From a virus: a stretch of DNA of 64,000 bases. A program made the translations under genes and the position numbers. Location of the stretch: the IMG/VR virus record IMGVR_UViG_3300037294_000176, positions 1 through 64,000 of that record. The stretch is one strand, 5' to 3'. Below the pieces are notes generated by a model that worked only from the letters and a program-made list of their open reading frames with translations, was not told the origin of the DNA and searched no databases. Within the stretch, counting starts at the first letter, position 1. Every line of letters starts with the position of its first letter. Positions 1-6,697 of the stretch are shown here, piece by piece.

Positions 1-68
1 GAAAAGTAGACATAGCACGTGTCCAGTCGGTGATTATTCAATGGGACGACAGTAAGCTAGAAATTTAG
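1..68 (+). CDS. C-terminal fragment of an upstream gene (partial)
   Basis: The third reading frame is open from the window edge for 21 codons and ends in TAG at 66-68, just before the tRNA. The peptide (KVDIARVQSVIIQWDDSKLE...) looks like an ordinary folded C-terminus with alternating hydrophobic residues, while the other two frames are interrupted or low in quality. It is too short to identify. I infer that a gene of the same strand enters from the left. Confidence 0.4.
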   Translation, partial: KVDIARVQSVIIQWDDSKLEI

Positions 69-73
69 CAACA

Positions 74-150
74 GCACTCTTAGCTCAGCCGGATAGAGCA
101 ACTGACTTCTAACCAGTAGGTCACAGATTCGAGCCCTGTAGAGTGCGCCA
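74..150 (+). tRNA. tRNA-Arg (anticodon UCU), CCA encoded
   Basis: Full cloverleaf: acceptor 74-80 pairs with 140-146, discriminator G147 and an encoded CCA at 148-150. The D stem is 83-86/96-99, the anticodon stem 101-105/113-117 with loop CTTCTAA (anticodon TCT at 108-110), and the T arm 123-139 with loop TTCGAGC. It would read AGA/AGG, and AGA is visibly common in the surrounding phage genes, so it probably supplements the host pool. Two A.C mismatches close the anticodon stem (A105.C113) and the T stem (A127.C135, normally G53-C61), which may weaken the molecule. Confidence 0.93.
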
Positions 151-160
151 AAGGATTACT

Positions 161-367
161 ATGATAGACACTATTTATATTAGAAAAGCAGGAAGGCCTC
201 CGAGCTGCGTTGAATTTAGTATCGGGCATCAAACTTTCACACTACAACCGCCAACAGCGGGTCGCTACGAGACAGAGTTAGCAGCGGAGCTAGACTTTTA
301 TGTCAGCATGCTGGAGATCGCGTTCACAAAACTCCCTAACATCACAGTAGTCAAGGAAGAGCTATGA
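161..367 (+). CDS. hypothetical protein, 68 aa
   Basis: Small unknown protein directly after the tRNA. I start it at ATG 161, six bases after AAGGA at 151-155. An earlier GTG at 143 would lie inside the tRNA acceptor stem and is unlikely. The stop overlaps the next start (ATGA at 364-367), indicating translational coupling. No motif is recognised; the composition is that of a small globular protein with an acidic C-terminal half. Confidence 0.6.
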   Translation: MIDTIYIRKAGRPPSCVEFSIGHQTFTLQPPTAGRYETELAAELDFYVSMLEIAFTKLPNITVVKEEL

Positions 368-699
368 CGAATCAAGAAGCAGAAAAGAACGTCGTCTTAA
401 TGGCGATTAACGTGCTACTTGCTAGTGGATATGAAATCCTTATTCAACGCAGCGAAAACTGGTCAAAAGACTACGACGCTATCGTTGCAGAGCTGTTCGC
501 TGAAGACGAAGACCAAATTTTCCTCAGAAAAGGGAACCTCACGTCTTTTATTTTGTGTGTTTATGGTAACAGTCCACACGAAGTAATTGCTGACGCAGGG
601 GTAAGTCTAGAGTCTGTGTTGAAGCCTGTAGACGAGTTTGCAGAAGCCACTCGTGCTCGATTGGAGGGACTAGTTGAGTTTGAAAGAAGCGCTAACTAA
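364..699 (+). CDS. hypothetical protein, 111 aa
   Basis: Unknown acidic protein coupled by ATGA to the gene before it and overlapped by the gene after it. No catalytic motif or membrane segment is visible. Position in a dense run of short co-directional genes suggests one of the accessory takeover proteins typical of phage early regions, but that is only inferred from context. Confidence 0.6.
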   Translation: MTNQEAEKNVVLMAINVLLASGYEILIQRSENWSKDYDAIVAELFAEDEDQIFLRKGNLTSFILCVYGNSPHEVIADAGVSLESVLKPVDEFAEATRARLEGLVEFERSAN

Positions 700-856
700 C
701 ACGGCAGACGTCACTGAAGAACTCTTTTATCAGGCGATAAATGCCCGAGATTTAGCTTCAGGTGAAACTAAAACAAAACTTCGAAAAGTAACCAAACACT
801 TAGACGACGCGTTTGCGTCCCTAGAGAAAGCTGAAGATGCTGCAAGCGAAATCTAA
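674..856 (+). CDS. hypothetical small helical protein, 60 aa (TTG start)
   Basis: Starts at TTG 674, six bases after GGAGG at 663-667; a second TTG at 680 is possible. The product is short, charged and predicted by eye to be helical (heptad-like Leu/Ala pattern, many Lys and Glu). It overlaps both neighbours by about 20-25 bases, the usual packing here. Function unknown. Confidence 0.5.
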   Translation: MSLKEALTNTADVTEELFYQAINARDLASGETKTKLRKVTKHLDDAFASLEKAEDAASEI

Positions 857-1133
857 TCCGCAGTTGGTTTGGGATTCTCTCCCAACGTCAACACAAGAGA
901 ACATCATTGGAATACTGGCAGTAAATAGCAGAGACAGCCGTCGATATACTAAGATGGCCACAAACTTGATACTTGGTTATACAAACACTACACCCGAAGT
1001 TGCTATTGCGGTTATTGCAGCAGTCTATAGCGAGTTTGTAATACGCATGGCCGAAGAAGAACTGTTCGAGACAAGACTCAAATGGGGTCTTGCATTCAAA
1101 GGAGCCACTGCAAGATGCGCCCGAGTAAGGTAA
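837..1133 (+). CDS. hypothetical protein, 98 aa
   Basis: Unknown protein beginning at ATG 837 inside the end of the previous gene. The sequence is largely hydrophobic/helical between residues 40 and 75 but without a clear transmembrane segment. Its 3' end overlaps the glutaredoxin start by 19 bases. No family recognised. Confidence 0.55.
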   Translation: MLQAKSNPQLVWDSLPTSTQENIIGILAVNSRDSRRYTKMATNLILGYTNTTPEVAIAVIAAVYSEFVIRMAEEELFETRLKWGLAFKGATARCARVR

Positions 1134-1354
1134 TCCTCTTTACCAAAGACAAGTGTAACTGGTGTGACAAAGCTAAAACGTTGTTAAATAGCAATAACAT
1201 AAGCTTTTTGTCTTTAAATATTGACGACAGTGACACTGTATTTTACATTGCAGCGTTCCTTGAGTTCAAAACCATGCCTCAGTGCATCATTGACGGCACC
1301 TACGTCCCTGGAGGCTACGAAGGCCTCGTTAACTACCTGAAAGAAAATAAATGA
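1115..1354 (+). CDS. glutaredoxin-like thiol-disulfide oxidoreductase, 79 aa
   Basis: Small thioredoxin-fold protein. It opens with the typical first strand (KVILFTK) and the redox pair CNWC at residues 14-17, followed by the helix, and has the TMPQ cis-proline segment and a C-terminal GG(Y) turn as in glutaredoxins. Length (79) matches phage glutaredoxins. It probably recycles ribonucleotide reductase, whose large subunit is at the right end of the window, using glutathione or a host partner. ATG 1115 follows GGAG at 1101-1104; an upstream in-frame ATG at 1082 would add residues unrelated to the fold. Confidence 0.88.
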   Translation: MRPSKVILFTKDKCNWCDKAKTLLNSNNISFLSLNIDDSDTVFYIAAFLEFKTMPQCIIDGTYVPGGYEGLVNYLKENK

Positions 1355-1722
1355 TTATTCCTGTCTTCCAGACCTACCTCCGTGATGCCTCTGATCTCAC
1401 TTTTGATCAATCGTTCAAGGTTTACCGGCTATATGATAATTACGCTCGTGAAGAGGGCGTTCAACTCAAGTCTTACTGTGAAGAGCTTACACATTTCCTT
1501 GCTAGCAGCGAAAATCCAGCTCGTACAGAGCAAGTCAACGCTATTCTTGCTGAAGCTACTCAACGTTACATCCAGATGAACTCGGTAGAGGTCCTAGCTC
1601 AGACGCCTGTTGACGATGCTTCTGCTAGCGACGGTCTTGTTGACATCTCTCCAGTAGAAGAACCTGATCGATCTATGATTGACGAAGCTAAAGCTACGCT
1701 CATCAAGAAATTCAGCAAATAA
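1351..1722 (+). CDS. hypothetical protein, 123 aa
   Basis: Unknown protein coupled by ATGA to glutaredoxin. The N-terminal 80 residues look helical and globular, the next 30 are acidic and Asp/Ser/Pro-rich (probably disordered), and the C-terminus is a short basic helix. A strong intrinsic terminator follows at once, so this is the last gene of the first transcription unit. Confidence 0.6.
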   Translation: MIIPVFQTYLRDASDLTFDQSFKVYRLYDNYAREEGVQLKSYCEELTHFLASSENPARTEQVNAILAEATQRYIQMNSVEVLAQTPVDDASASDGLVDISPVEEPDRSMIDEAKATLIKKFSK

Positions 1723-1727
1723 ATCTC

Positions 1728-1756
1728 AAGGGTGGCTTTAACAGGCCACCCTTTTT
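1728..1756 (+). terminator. intrinsic terminator
   Basis: Perfect stem AAGGGTGGC / GCCACCCTT with an 8-base loop (TTTAACAG) followed by a T run at 1752-1756, a few bases after the stop codon at 1722. It ends the tRNA-glutaredoxin unit. The loop contains TTTAACAG, similar to the loop motif of other hairpins in this window. Confidence 0.88.
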
Positions 1757-1771
1757 AACAGGAATCAAGGC

Positions 1772-2290
1772 ATGGTGTTTGATTATAGAGAATTACTTAC
1801 TAACAGCGACGCGCAAGTTCGACGTCGTTCAGAGCATGACAATAGCAAGACTATTGATGGAACGTACCGTCTGTACGGTAAGAACGGAAATCCTGACATC
1901 ACTGTAAGGTACAACGTTCCTGTAACTAGCTACAAGAATGGCTACTTGAAAATACACCTTGGGAAAGGTGGCAAGTTTGCTAGGACCCTAGAAGCTGCCT
2001 TTGTAAACTTCTTAATAGCGAACAGTATAGACTTTCTTATAAACAGCCGTATTGTACGTCGTGAAGAAGTGCGTGGCATCTTTGTGTCTTACGCGATAAG
2101 CGGTGTCAGTTTATCATACGTCTTTTACGGCGATCTTGCACCAATCGGTCAGTTCTTTATGACAAAAGCCAGGGCAACACAGTGTCCTGTTACGAAAGTC
2201 GCATTTCATAATCGTTTCAAAACTGCAAAACAGCAGTACGAACACTTGAGTCCACACATCAGATCGAGAGTACAACATGACACATATTGA
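1772..2290 (+). CDS. hypothetical protein, 172 aa
   Basis: First gene after the terminator; ATG 1772 follows an AGGA-type site. It is a basic protein with a charged N-terminus, a beta-rich middle and a hydrophobic patch near residues 75-90. No motif recognised. Its stop overlaps the next gene. Confidence 0.6.
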   Translation: MVFDYRELLTNSDAQVRRRSEHDNSKTIDGTYRLYGKNGNPDITVRYNVPVTSYKNGYLKIHLGKGGKFARTLEAAFVNFLIANSIDFLINSRIVRREEVRGIFVSYAISGVSLSYVFYGDLAPIGQFFMTKARATQCPVTKVAFHNRFKTAKQQYEHLSPHIRSRVQHDTY

Positions 2291-2594
2291 GTTACCCGAG
2301 AATATTGTGAAGCTAGTTCTGAAACTTGGCGAAGGTGAGTGGTGCACAACCGAAAGACTTGACGTTGAAGATCACGTCAATATTTATAGACAAATACTCT
2401 TGCAGACAAAAAAGTCTTTCAACCAAGATGGTCCGTTACCTCTAGAGTTCATAAAGTCTACTAAAACAGGGGCTACAATCGCACTAATTGGTACAAGCCC
2501 TAAGAGTCCTGACCTGGCCGCTATTATTACTTCTATCTGGAATGTGTTATACCATCAGTGCTTGGAACAAGAATGTGAAGATACTAAAACGTAA
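2277..2594 (+). CDS. hypothetical protein, 105 aa
   Basis: Unknown small protein beginning at ATG 2277 inside the previous gene. It has an amphipathic N-terminal helix and a hydrophobic helix near the C-terminus (ALIGT... to ITSIWNVLY) that looks packed rather than membrane-spanning. Function unknown. Confidence 0.55.
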   Translation: MTHIELPENIVKLVLKLGEGEWCTTERLDVEDHVNIYRQILLQTKKSFNQDGPLPLEFIKSTKTGATIALIGTSPKSPDLAAIITSIWNVLYHQCLEQECEDTKT

Positions 2595-2847
2595 GCATTT
2601 AGATGCTTTTTTGAACTGGTGTAACCATAACGGCTACGTCACTACTAGGGGGAAAGCTGAGTATGACACAGCAAGTGTTCGTATTGGTGATCGTGACAGA
2701 CACATTCACATGAGACCTAGCGCCGTAGATGTGCAGTTAGTCACAAACTCTCGTCTGAACCCACTAGTAGAAAAGTTTTATCAACAAAGAAAGGAAGAGC
2801 ATAATGCTAAGCGAGCTAATCGAAAGGCATTTGAGAGTGATTCTTAG
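2575..2847 (+). CDS. hypothetical basic protein, 90 aa (GTG start)
   Basis: The frame is open from 2488, but the upstream codons lie over the previous gene and encode an implausible leucine run. I prefer GTG 2575, preceded by GGAA, giving a basic protein (starts MKILKRKHL) with an Arg/Lys-rich C-terminal helix. ATG 2542 is the alternative. Nucleic-acid binding is possible from charge only. Confidence 0.45.
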   Translation: MKILKRKHLDAFLNWCNHNGYVTTRGKAEYDTASVRIGDRDRHIHMRPSAVDVQLVTNSRLNPLVEKFYQQRKEEHNAKRANRKAFESDS

Positions 2848-3076
2848 ACGAAAGTACACCCAGGCACCCGGAGAGACAAAGGGTGAATACATGATCTACG
2901 AACCCACCCTCGTCTTAGCAAAAGATATTGCTGAGGAAATGACCCTTTTTATTGAGAACATCTATGAACCTGCTGCCACTAAACGACGTTCCAGCTTTTG
3001 TGAAGTGGTGTCTGAATCAGAAGATACAGCTCTTGCAGAATACGTCCCGGACGCAGCTACACTCCATCCTCGTTGA
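2804..3076 (+). CDS. hypothetical protein, 90 aa
   Basis: Begins at ATG 2804 after AAGGAAGAG. The N-terminal 15 residues are a basic amphipathic helix. The C-terminal third overlaps the next reading frame by more than 100 bases, so one of the two ends may not be as drawn. No recognised family. Confidence 0.45.
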   Translation: MLSELIERHLRVILRRKYTQAPGETKGEYMIYEPTLVLAKDIAEEMTLFIENIYEPAATKRRSSFCEVVSESEDTALAEYVPDAATLHPR

Positions 3077-3206
3077 CGGCAGAGTAGAGACCATTACCCA
3101 CAAAACAGGTACTAAGTTCACCACTATCTCAGAGGGCTTAGTGCCCGTTGTACGTGCCTACAGAGCAAGTCAATCATCACCCCGAAGAAAAGTGAAACTC
3201 AAATGA
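2964..3206 (+). CDS. hypothetical protein, 80 aa
   Basis: I choose ATG 2964; TTG 2952 is an alternative. The overlap of about 110 bases with the preceding frame is unusually long for this phage, but the C-terminal half (with beta-strand spacing around residues 45-65) extends well beyond it and couples by ATGA to the next gene. Function unknown. Confidence 0.45.
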   Translation: MNLLPLNDVPAFVKWCLNQKIQLLQNTSRTQLHSILVDGRVETITHKTGTKFTTISEGLVPVVRAYRASQSSPRRKVKLK

Positions 3207-3514
3207 CTAACTATGAACTTGCTGAGATGCTTGTCAAGATCCAAAGGAACACTGTCAAGAGGGTAATCAGCCATGAAGAAGCAAGGGCCCTAGCTGAAAT
3301 AGAAAAACGCTTACGTGTACCTGTTGTCACCCAACACAGTATCTCTAAAGTGTATACGGATCGTGCAGAAGCTGCCTTGCGGATGCGAGACAGTGCAAAA
3401 TCGGTTACGGAAGCAATGACCTATAATGACGTCCATGAGCGTAATATGCTTGAAGCATCAATCTGGAGCGAACTAGATGACAAAACCTTTGGCTACCTCA
3501 CTTACGACTACTGA
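3203..3514 (+). CDS. hypothetical protein, 103 aa
   Basis: Coupled to the preceding gene by ATGA. Mostly charged and helical with an Arg/Glu pattern suggestive of coiled coil between residues 15 and 60. No motif recognised. Confidence 0.55.
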   Translation: MTNYELAEMLVKIQRNTVKRVISHEEARALAEIEKRLRVPVVTQHSISKVYTDRAEAALRMRDSAKSVTEAMTYNDVHERNMLEASIWSELDDKTFGYLTYDY

Positions 3515-3707
3515 GCTATCGATGTCTCACCTGAAGGACGGTGTTTTTGTCGTTCAGCAGGTAGACGGTTCAATCACTGTTACCTTTACTGGGGGCCTAG
3601 AAGAGAGCCTGAACTACATTCGAGAGCGCTTTGCAGAAAAAGTAGTAAAGTATCCTTTTCCTATTCCTACAATGAAACCACTAAGCTTGGAGATTCCCTT
3701 TGACTAG
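3477..3707 (+). CDS. hypothetical protein, 76 aa
   Basis: ATG 3477 follows GGAG at 3466-3469. ATG 3522 would give a shorter version that begins at a sharper domain boundary (MSHLKDG). Residues 18-45 look like a small beta hairpin domain. Function unknown. Confidence 0.5.
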   Translation: MTKPLATSLTTTELSMSHLKDGVFVVQQVDGSITVTFTGGLEESLNYIRERFAEKVVKYPFPIPTMKPLSLEIPFD

Positions 3708-3909
3708 ATACAGAGAACTAACCCTATGCAGTGCTGAGCACGGTGGCTATGTCGTTTGGGAAAACTCACCAACGCTAGGTACGTCCAGTAACTTTCTTTT
3801 TGCAGGCGACTTATACAGCTGCACTACTTTCATATCAACTCGTATGGAAGACAGGGCTTTACTACTTACTCCTGTAACGTATGATATCGCCGACGACCTT
3901 CCGTTTTAA
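3700..3909 (+). CDS. hypothetical protein, 69 aa (TTG start)
   Basis: Starts at TTG 3700 overlapping the previous stop, eight bases after GGAG at 3689-3692. Small mixed alpha/beta protein with two Cys and a cluster of aromatic residues. It is the last gene before the GC-rich insert. Function unknown. Confidence 0.5.
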   Translation: MTRYRELTLCSAEHGGYVVWENSPTLGTSSNFLFAGDLYSCTTFISTRMEDRALLLTPVTYDIADDLPF

Positions 3910-4010
3910 CCAAGGACTGTAAAAGTTTTCTCAGTGAAACAATGGCAGAGATTGAAGAAACTTTTCACAGCAGTAATGCTTAGAATTCTATCAGCGCCGT
4001 AACATCATTA

Positions 4011-4032
4011 ACAAGGAACCCAACCAATGACC
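4011..4032 (+). repeat. duplicated translation leader, copy 1
   Basis: A 22-base stretch (ACAAGGAACC then CAACCAATGACC) contains the ribosome-binding site and start codon of the 237-aa gene. It recurs with one mismatch at 4721-4742 at the start of the next gene, so the two genes share a copied initiation region. This is seen only in the GC-rich block. Confidence 0.75.
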
Positions 4033-4740
4033 TATGCAGTCCCCGAAGAGGTAGCAGACCGCGTTATCGCAGCCTTTCTTGAAGGCCGCGCTATCCAGCG
4101 TGAGTGGCGCGAAGTCCGCAACGGCAAGGAGCTTGTCCGCGCCCTCGCCGCATTTAGTCCGAACATCAAGAGCCCCGAAGATTGCCCTGCTGAGTATATG
4201 CCAGACTGGCTAGCGCAACTGATCCCAACGCTGTACGACGGTATCGCAGCCGATCAGGTCGTCCCGTTTTTCATTGGCTTGGGAGAGCGCGCAAAGCTGT
4301 GGTCAGTCTTAGACCTTGAAGCATGGGAGCGAGTTCGCGTTGCATTCCTCTCACACTGTATTAGTGATGCGTTGGCTGAAGCTGAAAGTGTTTGCCCGCA
4401 GCCAAGACCAGTATGGTTTACGCAAGTCCGCGATGCTTGCGAGATGGTGCTGGCGGCATTGAGAGGCGAGGGTAAGTTAGCCACCGCCAATGTTGCCACC
4501 TACGCCGCTGCTCATGCCACCGCCAGTGCAACCGCCTATGCTGCTTATGCTGCCTATGCCGCCTATATCACCGCCAGTGCAACCGCCTTCGCTGCCGGAA
4601 GTACCACCGCCTATACCGCCGCCAATGTTGCCGTTACAGCTGCTGAAAACCACGCCGCTTATCAGCGTCAAGTTGATGCACTTTTCAGCGCGCTGGATGC
4701 GGAGATCACAACAGCCTCAGACAAGGAACCTAACCAATGA
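4027..4740 (+). CDS. Ala/Tyr-repeat protein, 237 aa, in GC-rich cargo block
   Basis: Residues 1-155 form an acidic-hydrophobic helical domain. Residues 156-205 are a low-complexity stretch of ATA, AYA and AAY units, followed by a charged helix. At DNA level the repeat is built from related GCC-rich hexamers, with a 19-base unit (starting CACCGCCAGTG) occurring twice. Alanine-tyrosine repeat proteins of this look occur in phages and prophages of high-GC proteobacteria, but I know no function for them. Codon choice (GCC, CGC, GAG, CTG) differs sharply from neighbouring phage genes, which suggests recent transfer. Confidence 0.7.
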   Translation: MTYAVPEEVADRVIAAFLEGRAIQREWREVRNGKELVRALAAFSPNIKSPEDCPAEYMPDWLAQLIPTLYDGIAADQVVPFFIGLGERAKLWSVLDLEAWERVRVAFLSHCISDALAEAESVCPQPRPVWFTQVRDACEMVLAALRGEGKLATANVATYAAAHATASATAYAAYAAYAAYITASATAFAAGSTTAYTAANVAVTAAENHAAYQRQVDALFSALDAEITTASDKEPNQ

Positions 4741-4742
4741 CC
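4721..4742 (+). repeat. duplicated translation leader, copy 2
   Basis: Second copy of the ribosome-binding-site and start-codon segment at 4011-4032, with one mismatch. It lies at the end of the Ala/Tyr-repeat gene and starts the 63-aa gene. Confidence 0.75.
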
Positions 4743-4928
4743 AGTGAACAGACACCCCTCAAACACGAGCGCGGACCTATGCGGCCAGTGATTTTTCACC
4801 GCGATGGCTTCTTCTATCTTCTGGAACTGCCGCTCTACGACGACCTGTCCGCCCATGCAGAATGCAATCCCGGCACGCTCAAGATCACCGATGCACTGAG
4901 CAGTGAAGTCCTCTGGGGTCTTCAATGA
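4737..4928 (+). CDS. hypothetical protein, 63 aa, GC-rich block
   Basis: Begins with ATGA coupling to the repeat protein and ends with ATGA coupling to the Ead-like gene. Small soluble protein of unknown function with a short beta-rich centre. Its codon use matches the foreign GC-rich block. Confidence 0.6.
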   Translation: MTSEQTPLKHERGPMRPVIFHRDGFFYLLELPLYDDLSAHAECNPGTLKITDALSSEVLWGLQ

Positions 4929-5266
4929 CTGCCCCCTTCGACCTCGACCGGCTGGATGAACTGCTCTTGAAGGCGACGGCGGGGAAGTGGGAATGGTGCG
5001 AAGACACCACGTGCGGCATTTTAATGCGGACCCTCTCGCCGGGCATCCTTGTGCTCGACAATGATCCCGGATGCGGGGGGCCGTGGGGAGATGATATTGA
5101 TCGCGCCAACGCCACTTTGATCGTCGAAGCCGTCAACGCCCTCCCGGCTCTAATTGCCGAGCTACGGGGTTCGAGGGAGGCATTGAAGTATACCCACGCC
5201 GCCCTGACCCGTGCCTACGACATCATTCATAAGGAGTCCGGTAATGTCGATGAGAACTTTGATTGA
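4925..5266 (+). CDS. Ead/Ea22-like protein, 113 aa
   Basis: Shows the layout of the Ead/Ea22 family found in lambdoid and proteobacterial prophages: a start LDELLLKATAGKWEW (the [AP]T.G.W element), a variable glycine-rich middle, then an AN.TLIVEAVNALPALIAEL helix. The family is common in accessory early regions; the role is not established. It is coupled by ATGA to the preceding gene and shares its GC-rich codon use. Confidence 0.75.
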   Translation: MTAPFDLDRLDELLLKATAGKWEWCEDTTCGILMRTLSPGILVLDNDPGCGGPWGDDIDRANATLIVEAVNALPALIAELRGSREALKYTHAALTRAYDIIHKESGNVDENFD

Positions 5267-5306
5267 GATCAACCATGACCATGCAGACCCAAAGTCAAGC
5301 GGATAG
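5244..5306 (+). pseudogene. 20-codon reading frame resembling the N-terminus of a common prophage protein
   Basis: ATG 5244 has a strong AAGGAG site at 5231-5236 and encodes MSMRTLIEINHDHADPKSSG before a TAG. The start MRTLIEINHD is one I recall from longer small proteins of alpha/betaproteobacterial phages, so this looks like a truncated copy. It is recognised from memory only. It could also be a genuine short peptide. Confidence 0.45.
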
Positions 5307-5318
5307 AGAGGGCTCAGA

Positions 5319-5474
5319 GTGAGAAACCCTTTCGATCCTCTTAGGTGGCCTGCCCCGAGCGCGCCACTTTGGAAAACGTCGCCGCCTTCGAAGGGTTGCA
5401 TCTGCCCGCCTCGAAGCGAGAAGACTTGCCAACTATCAGACTGCGGTCGTCGTGACAGGAGCCAAGAACGATGA
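5319..5474 (+). CDS. small protein, 51 aa (GTG start), GC-rich block
   Basis: GTG 5319 opens a 51-codon frame (begins MRNPFDPLRWPAPSA) that ends in TGA overlapping the next ATG at 5471. It has four Cys in the C-terminal half. Coupling and foreign-type codon use support translation. Function unknown; a frame damaged by insertion is also possible. Confidence 0.4.
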   Translation: MRNPFDPLRWPAPSAPLWKTSPPSKGCICPPRSEKTCQLSDCGRRDRSQER

Positions 5475-5551
5475 CTGACAAGACCTCGATTGAGCTTCCT
5501 ATGGCTGCTGTTAACAAGCAGTACACAAGAAAAAGGCTAACACATGATTAA
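5471..5551 (+). CDS. small peptide, 26 aa, at the edge of the GC-rich block
   Basis: ATG 5471 is coupled by ATGA to the preceding frame, and its stop overlaps the ATG of the next gene at 5544. The peptide is basic at the C-terminus. The composition shifts back to the normal phage type inside this frame, so it marks the right edge of the cargo block and may be a hybrid or remnant. Confidence 0.35.
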   Translation: MTDKTSIELPMAAVNKQYTRKRLTHD

Positions 5552-5792
5552 GACTTACAGAAAACTTCCTGTAGTGATTCACGCGATTCGACTGACAGCT
5601 GAAAATGGCTATAGAGTTGTAGGCTTTGTTGGTAGTTCAGCAAGAGAAGTAGCAAATGGCATGATTAAAATCACCACTCTTGAAGGCGTAATGATAGCCA
5701 ACATTGGTGACTACATCATTCGTGGTGTTGCTGGAGAGTTCTACCCCTGTAAAACTGAAATCTTCAGAGCAACATACGAGGCCATCAATTGA
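5544..5792 (+). CDS. conserved small phage protein, 82 aa
   Basis: Matches a widespread phage family that I recognise by its opening (KTYRKLPVVIHAIRL), a central LEG..IA..GDYIIRGV segment and a closing GEFYPCKTEIFRATYE. Length is typical. The function is not established. It returns to the AT-richer codon use of the phage backbone. Confidence 0.75.
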   Translation: MIKTYRKLPVVIHAIRLTAENGYRVVGFVGSSAREVANGMIKITTLEGVMIANIGDYIIRGVAGEFYPCKTEIFRATYEAIN

Positions 5793-6379
5793 GACATTTC
5801 GTAAACTTTATTTATACCTGGCTTGAAACCTACTTTACGGAGCGCAAGTTCACAAAAAGAGACAAAGAACTCTTTGAAATAGCCCATGCCGCTCAAGAAA
5901 AAGCGGATTATCCTGGCTGTAAGGCTGGGCTGTTCCACTGCCGCTCTCAGACCTGTGACTGCAATGAAACAGTTTACAGCCCTCAGTTTGTTTCAGCTAT
6001 GGTCAAGCGTCTCAGAGCGCAGGATGCAGAGGTTTACAAACCAGTCCAAGAAACGCAAGAAGTAGTGTTGAGTCTAAGCACTATTAAGGAAATGCAAGCA
6101 AATTTCATAAAGGAAGTAGAGGACGCCTACACTAGCATCCCTCAAGTCTTTACTCCCGCAATATTTGTTTTGAGGGATGGTTTAGTGATAGCATACGATG
6201 ATGTCATTGAAGAATTCATCTACGCTTGCGGCAAAAAAGATAAGAAAGCTTTGACAGAAGTAGCAGAGAAAGTCCTTGCAGTAGAAGAGTGTAGAGAAGT
6301 ACTCCTTGCAAGCTTGCGTGGCCTGGCTGATGTAGACTTCCAACTTGCAACGTACTTAAAACCTGAAAGAGTTAACTGA
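5789..6379 (+). CDS. hypothetical protein, 196 aa (TTG start)
   Basis: TTG 5789 overlaps the previous stop as TTGA. The N-terminal 40 residues are basic and aromatic; residues 44-58 hold four Cys and a His (GLFHCRSQTCDC region), which could bind metal. The remainder is helical and acidic. No family recognised. Confidence 0.6.
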   Translation: MRHFVNFIYTWLETYFTERKFTKRDKELFEIAHAAQEKADYPGCKAGLFHCRSQTCDCNETVYSPQFVSAMVKRLRAQDAEVYKPVQETQEVVLSLSTIKEMQANFIKEVEDAYTSIPQVFTPAIFVLRDGLVIAYDDVIEEFIYACGKKDKKALTEVAEKVLAVEECREVLLASLRGLADVDFQLATYLKPERVN

Positions 6380-6415
6380 TATGAACTTGAAGGCACTCAA
6401 CCGAGAGGCTACTTA

Positions 6416-6697
6416 ATGTTCCTCCCTCCTGGCCCTAAAGCGATAGCAGTACCTAAAGCGATAACAATACCTAAAGCGATAACAGTACCTAAAAAAGAAG
6501 AAGTTAAATACATTCTGGTAGAGCTAGAACCCGATCAAAAGCAAGTAATCACTCTACCACCCCACTACAACTCAGACTACCGTAATGGAGAGCCTACTAG
6601 GACCTTCATGAAATCTAGAGACCCAGCTGCTATCTTCATGTGCATTCATTGTGGTTGTCAAAATCATAATGTAGCAAAAGAAGTTATCAGAGATTAA
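6416..6697 (+). CDS. hypothetical protein with PKAI(T/A)(V/I) repeats, 93 aa
   Basis: Near the N-terminus it carries three tandem hexapeptides (PKAIAV, PKAITI, PKAITV) encoded by 18-base units at 6434-6487, an extended linker-like stretch. The C-terminal part has a CIHCGC motif and a following His-Asn, possibly a small metal site. A strong terminator follows. Function unknown. Confidence 0.6.
   Translation: MFLPPGPKAIAVPKAITIPKAITVPKKEEVKYILVELEPDQKQVITLPPHYNSDYRNGEPTRTFMKSRDPAAIFMCIHCGCQNHNVAKEVIRD
6434..6487 (+). repeat. three tandem 18-bp units
   Basis: The unit CCTAAAGCGATAACAGTA is repeated three times with two or three substitutions, in frame, giving the PKAI(T/A)(V/I) hexapeptides. 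The near-identity at DNA level suggests recent slippage expansion. Confidence 0.8.

Noticed and set aside
3934-4002. 22-codon GTG frame (MKQWQRLKKLFTAVML...) in the gap before the cargo block
   Set aside because: It could be a basic amphipathic peptide, but it has no ribosome site and no coupling; too short to support.
4477-4671. Glycine-rich frame on the minus strand
   Set aside because: It is the antisense of the Ala/Tyr repeat; open only because of the GCC/GGC composition, with no ribosome site.
6381-6416. 11-codon frame (MNLKALNREAT) before the PKAI-repeat gene
   Set aside because: Possible leader peptide overlapping TAATG, but nothing beyond length and position supports translation.
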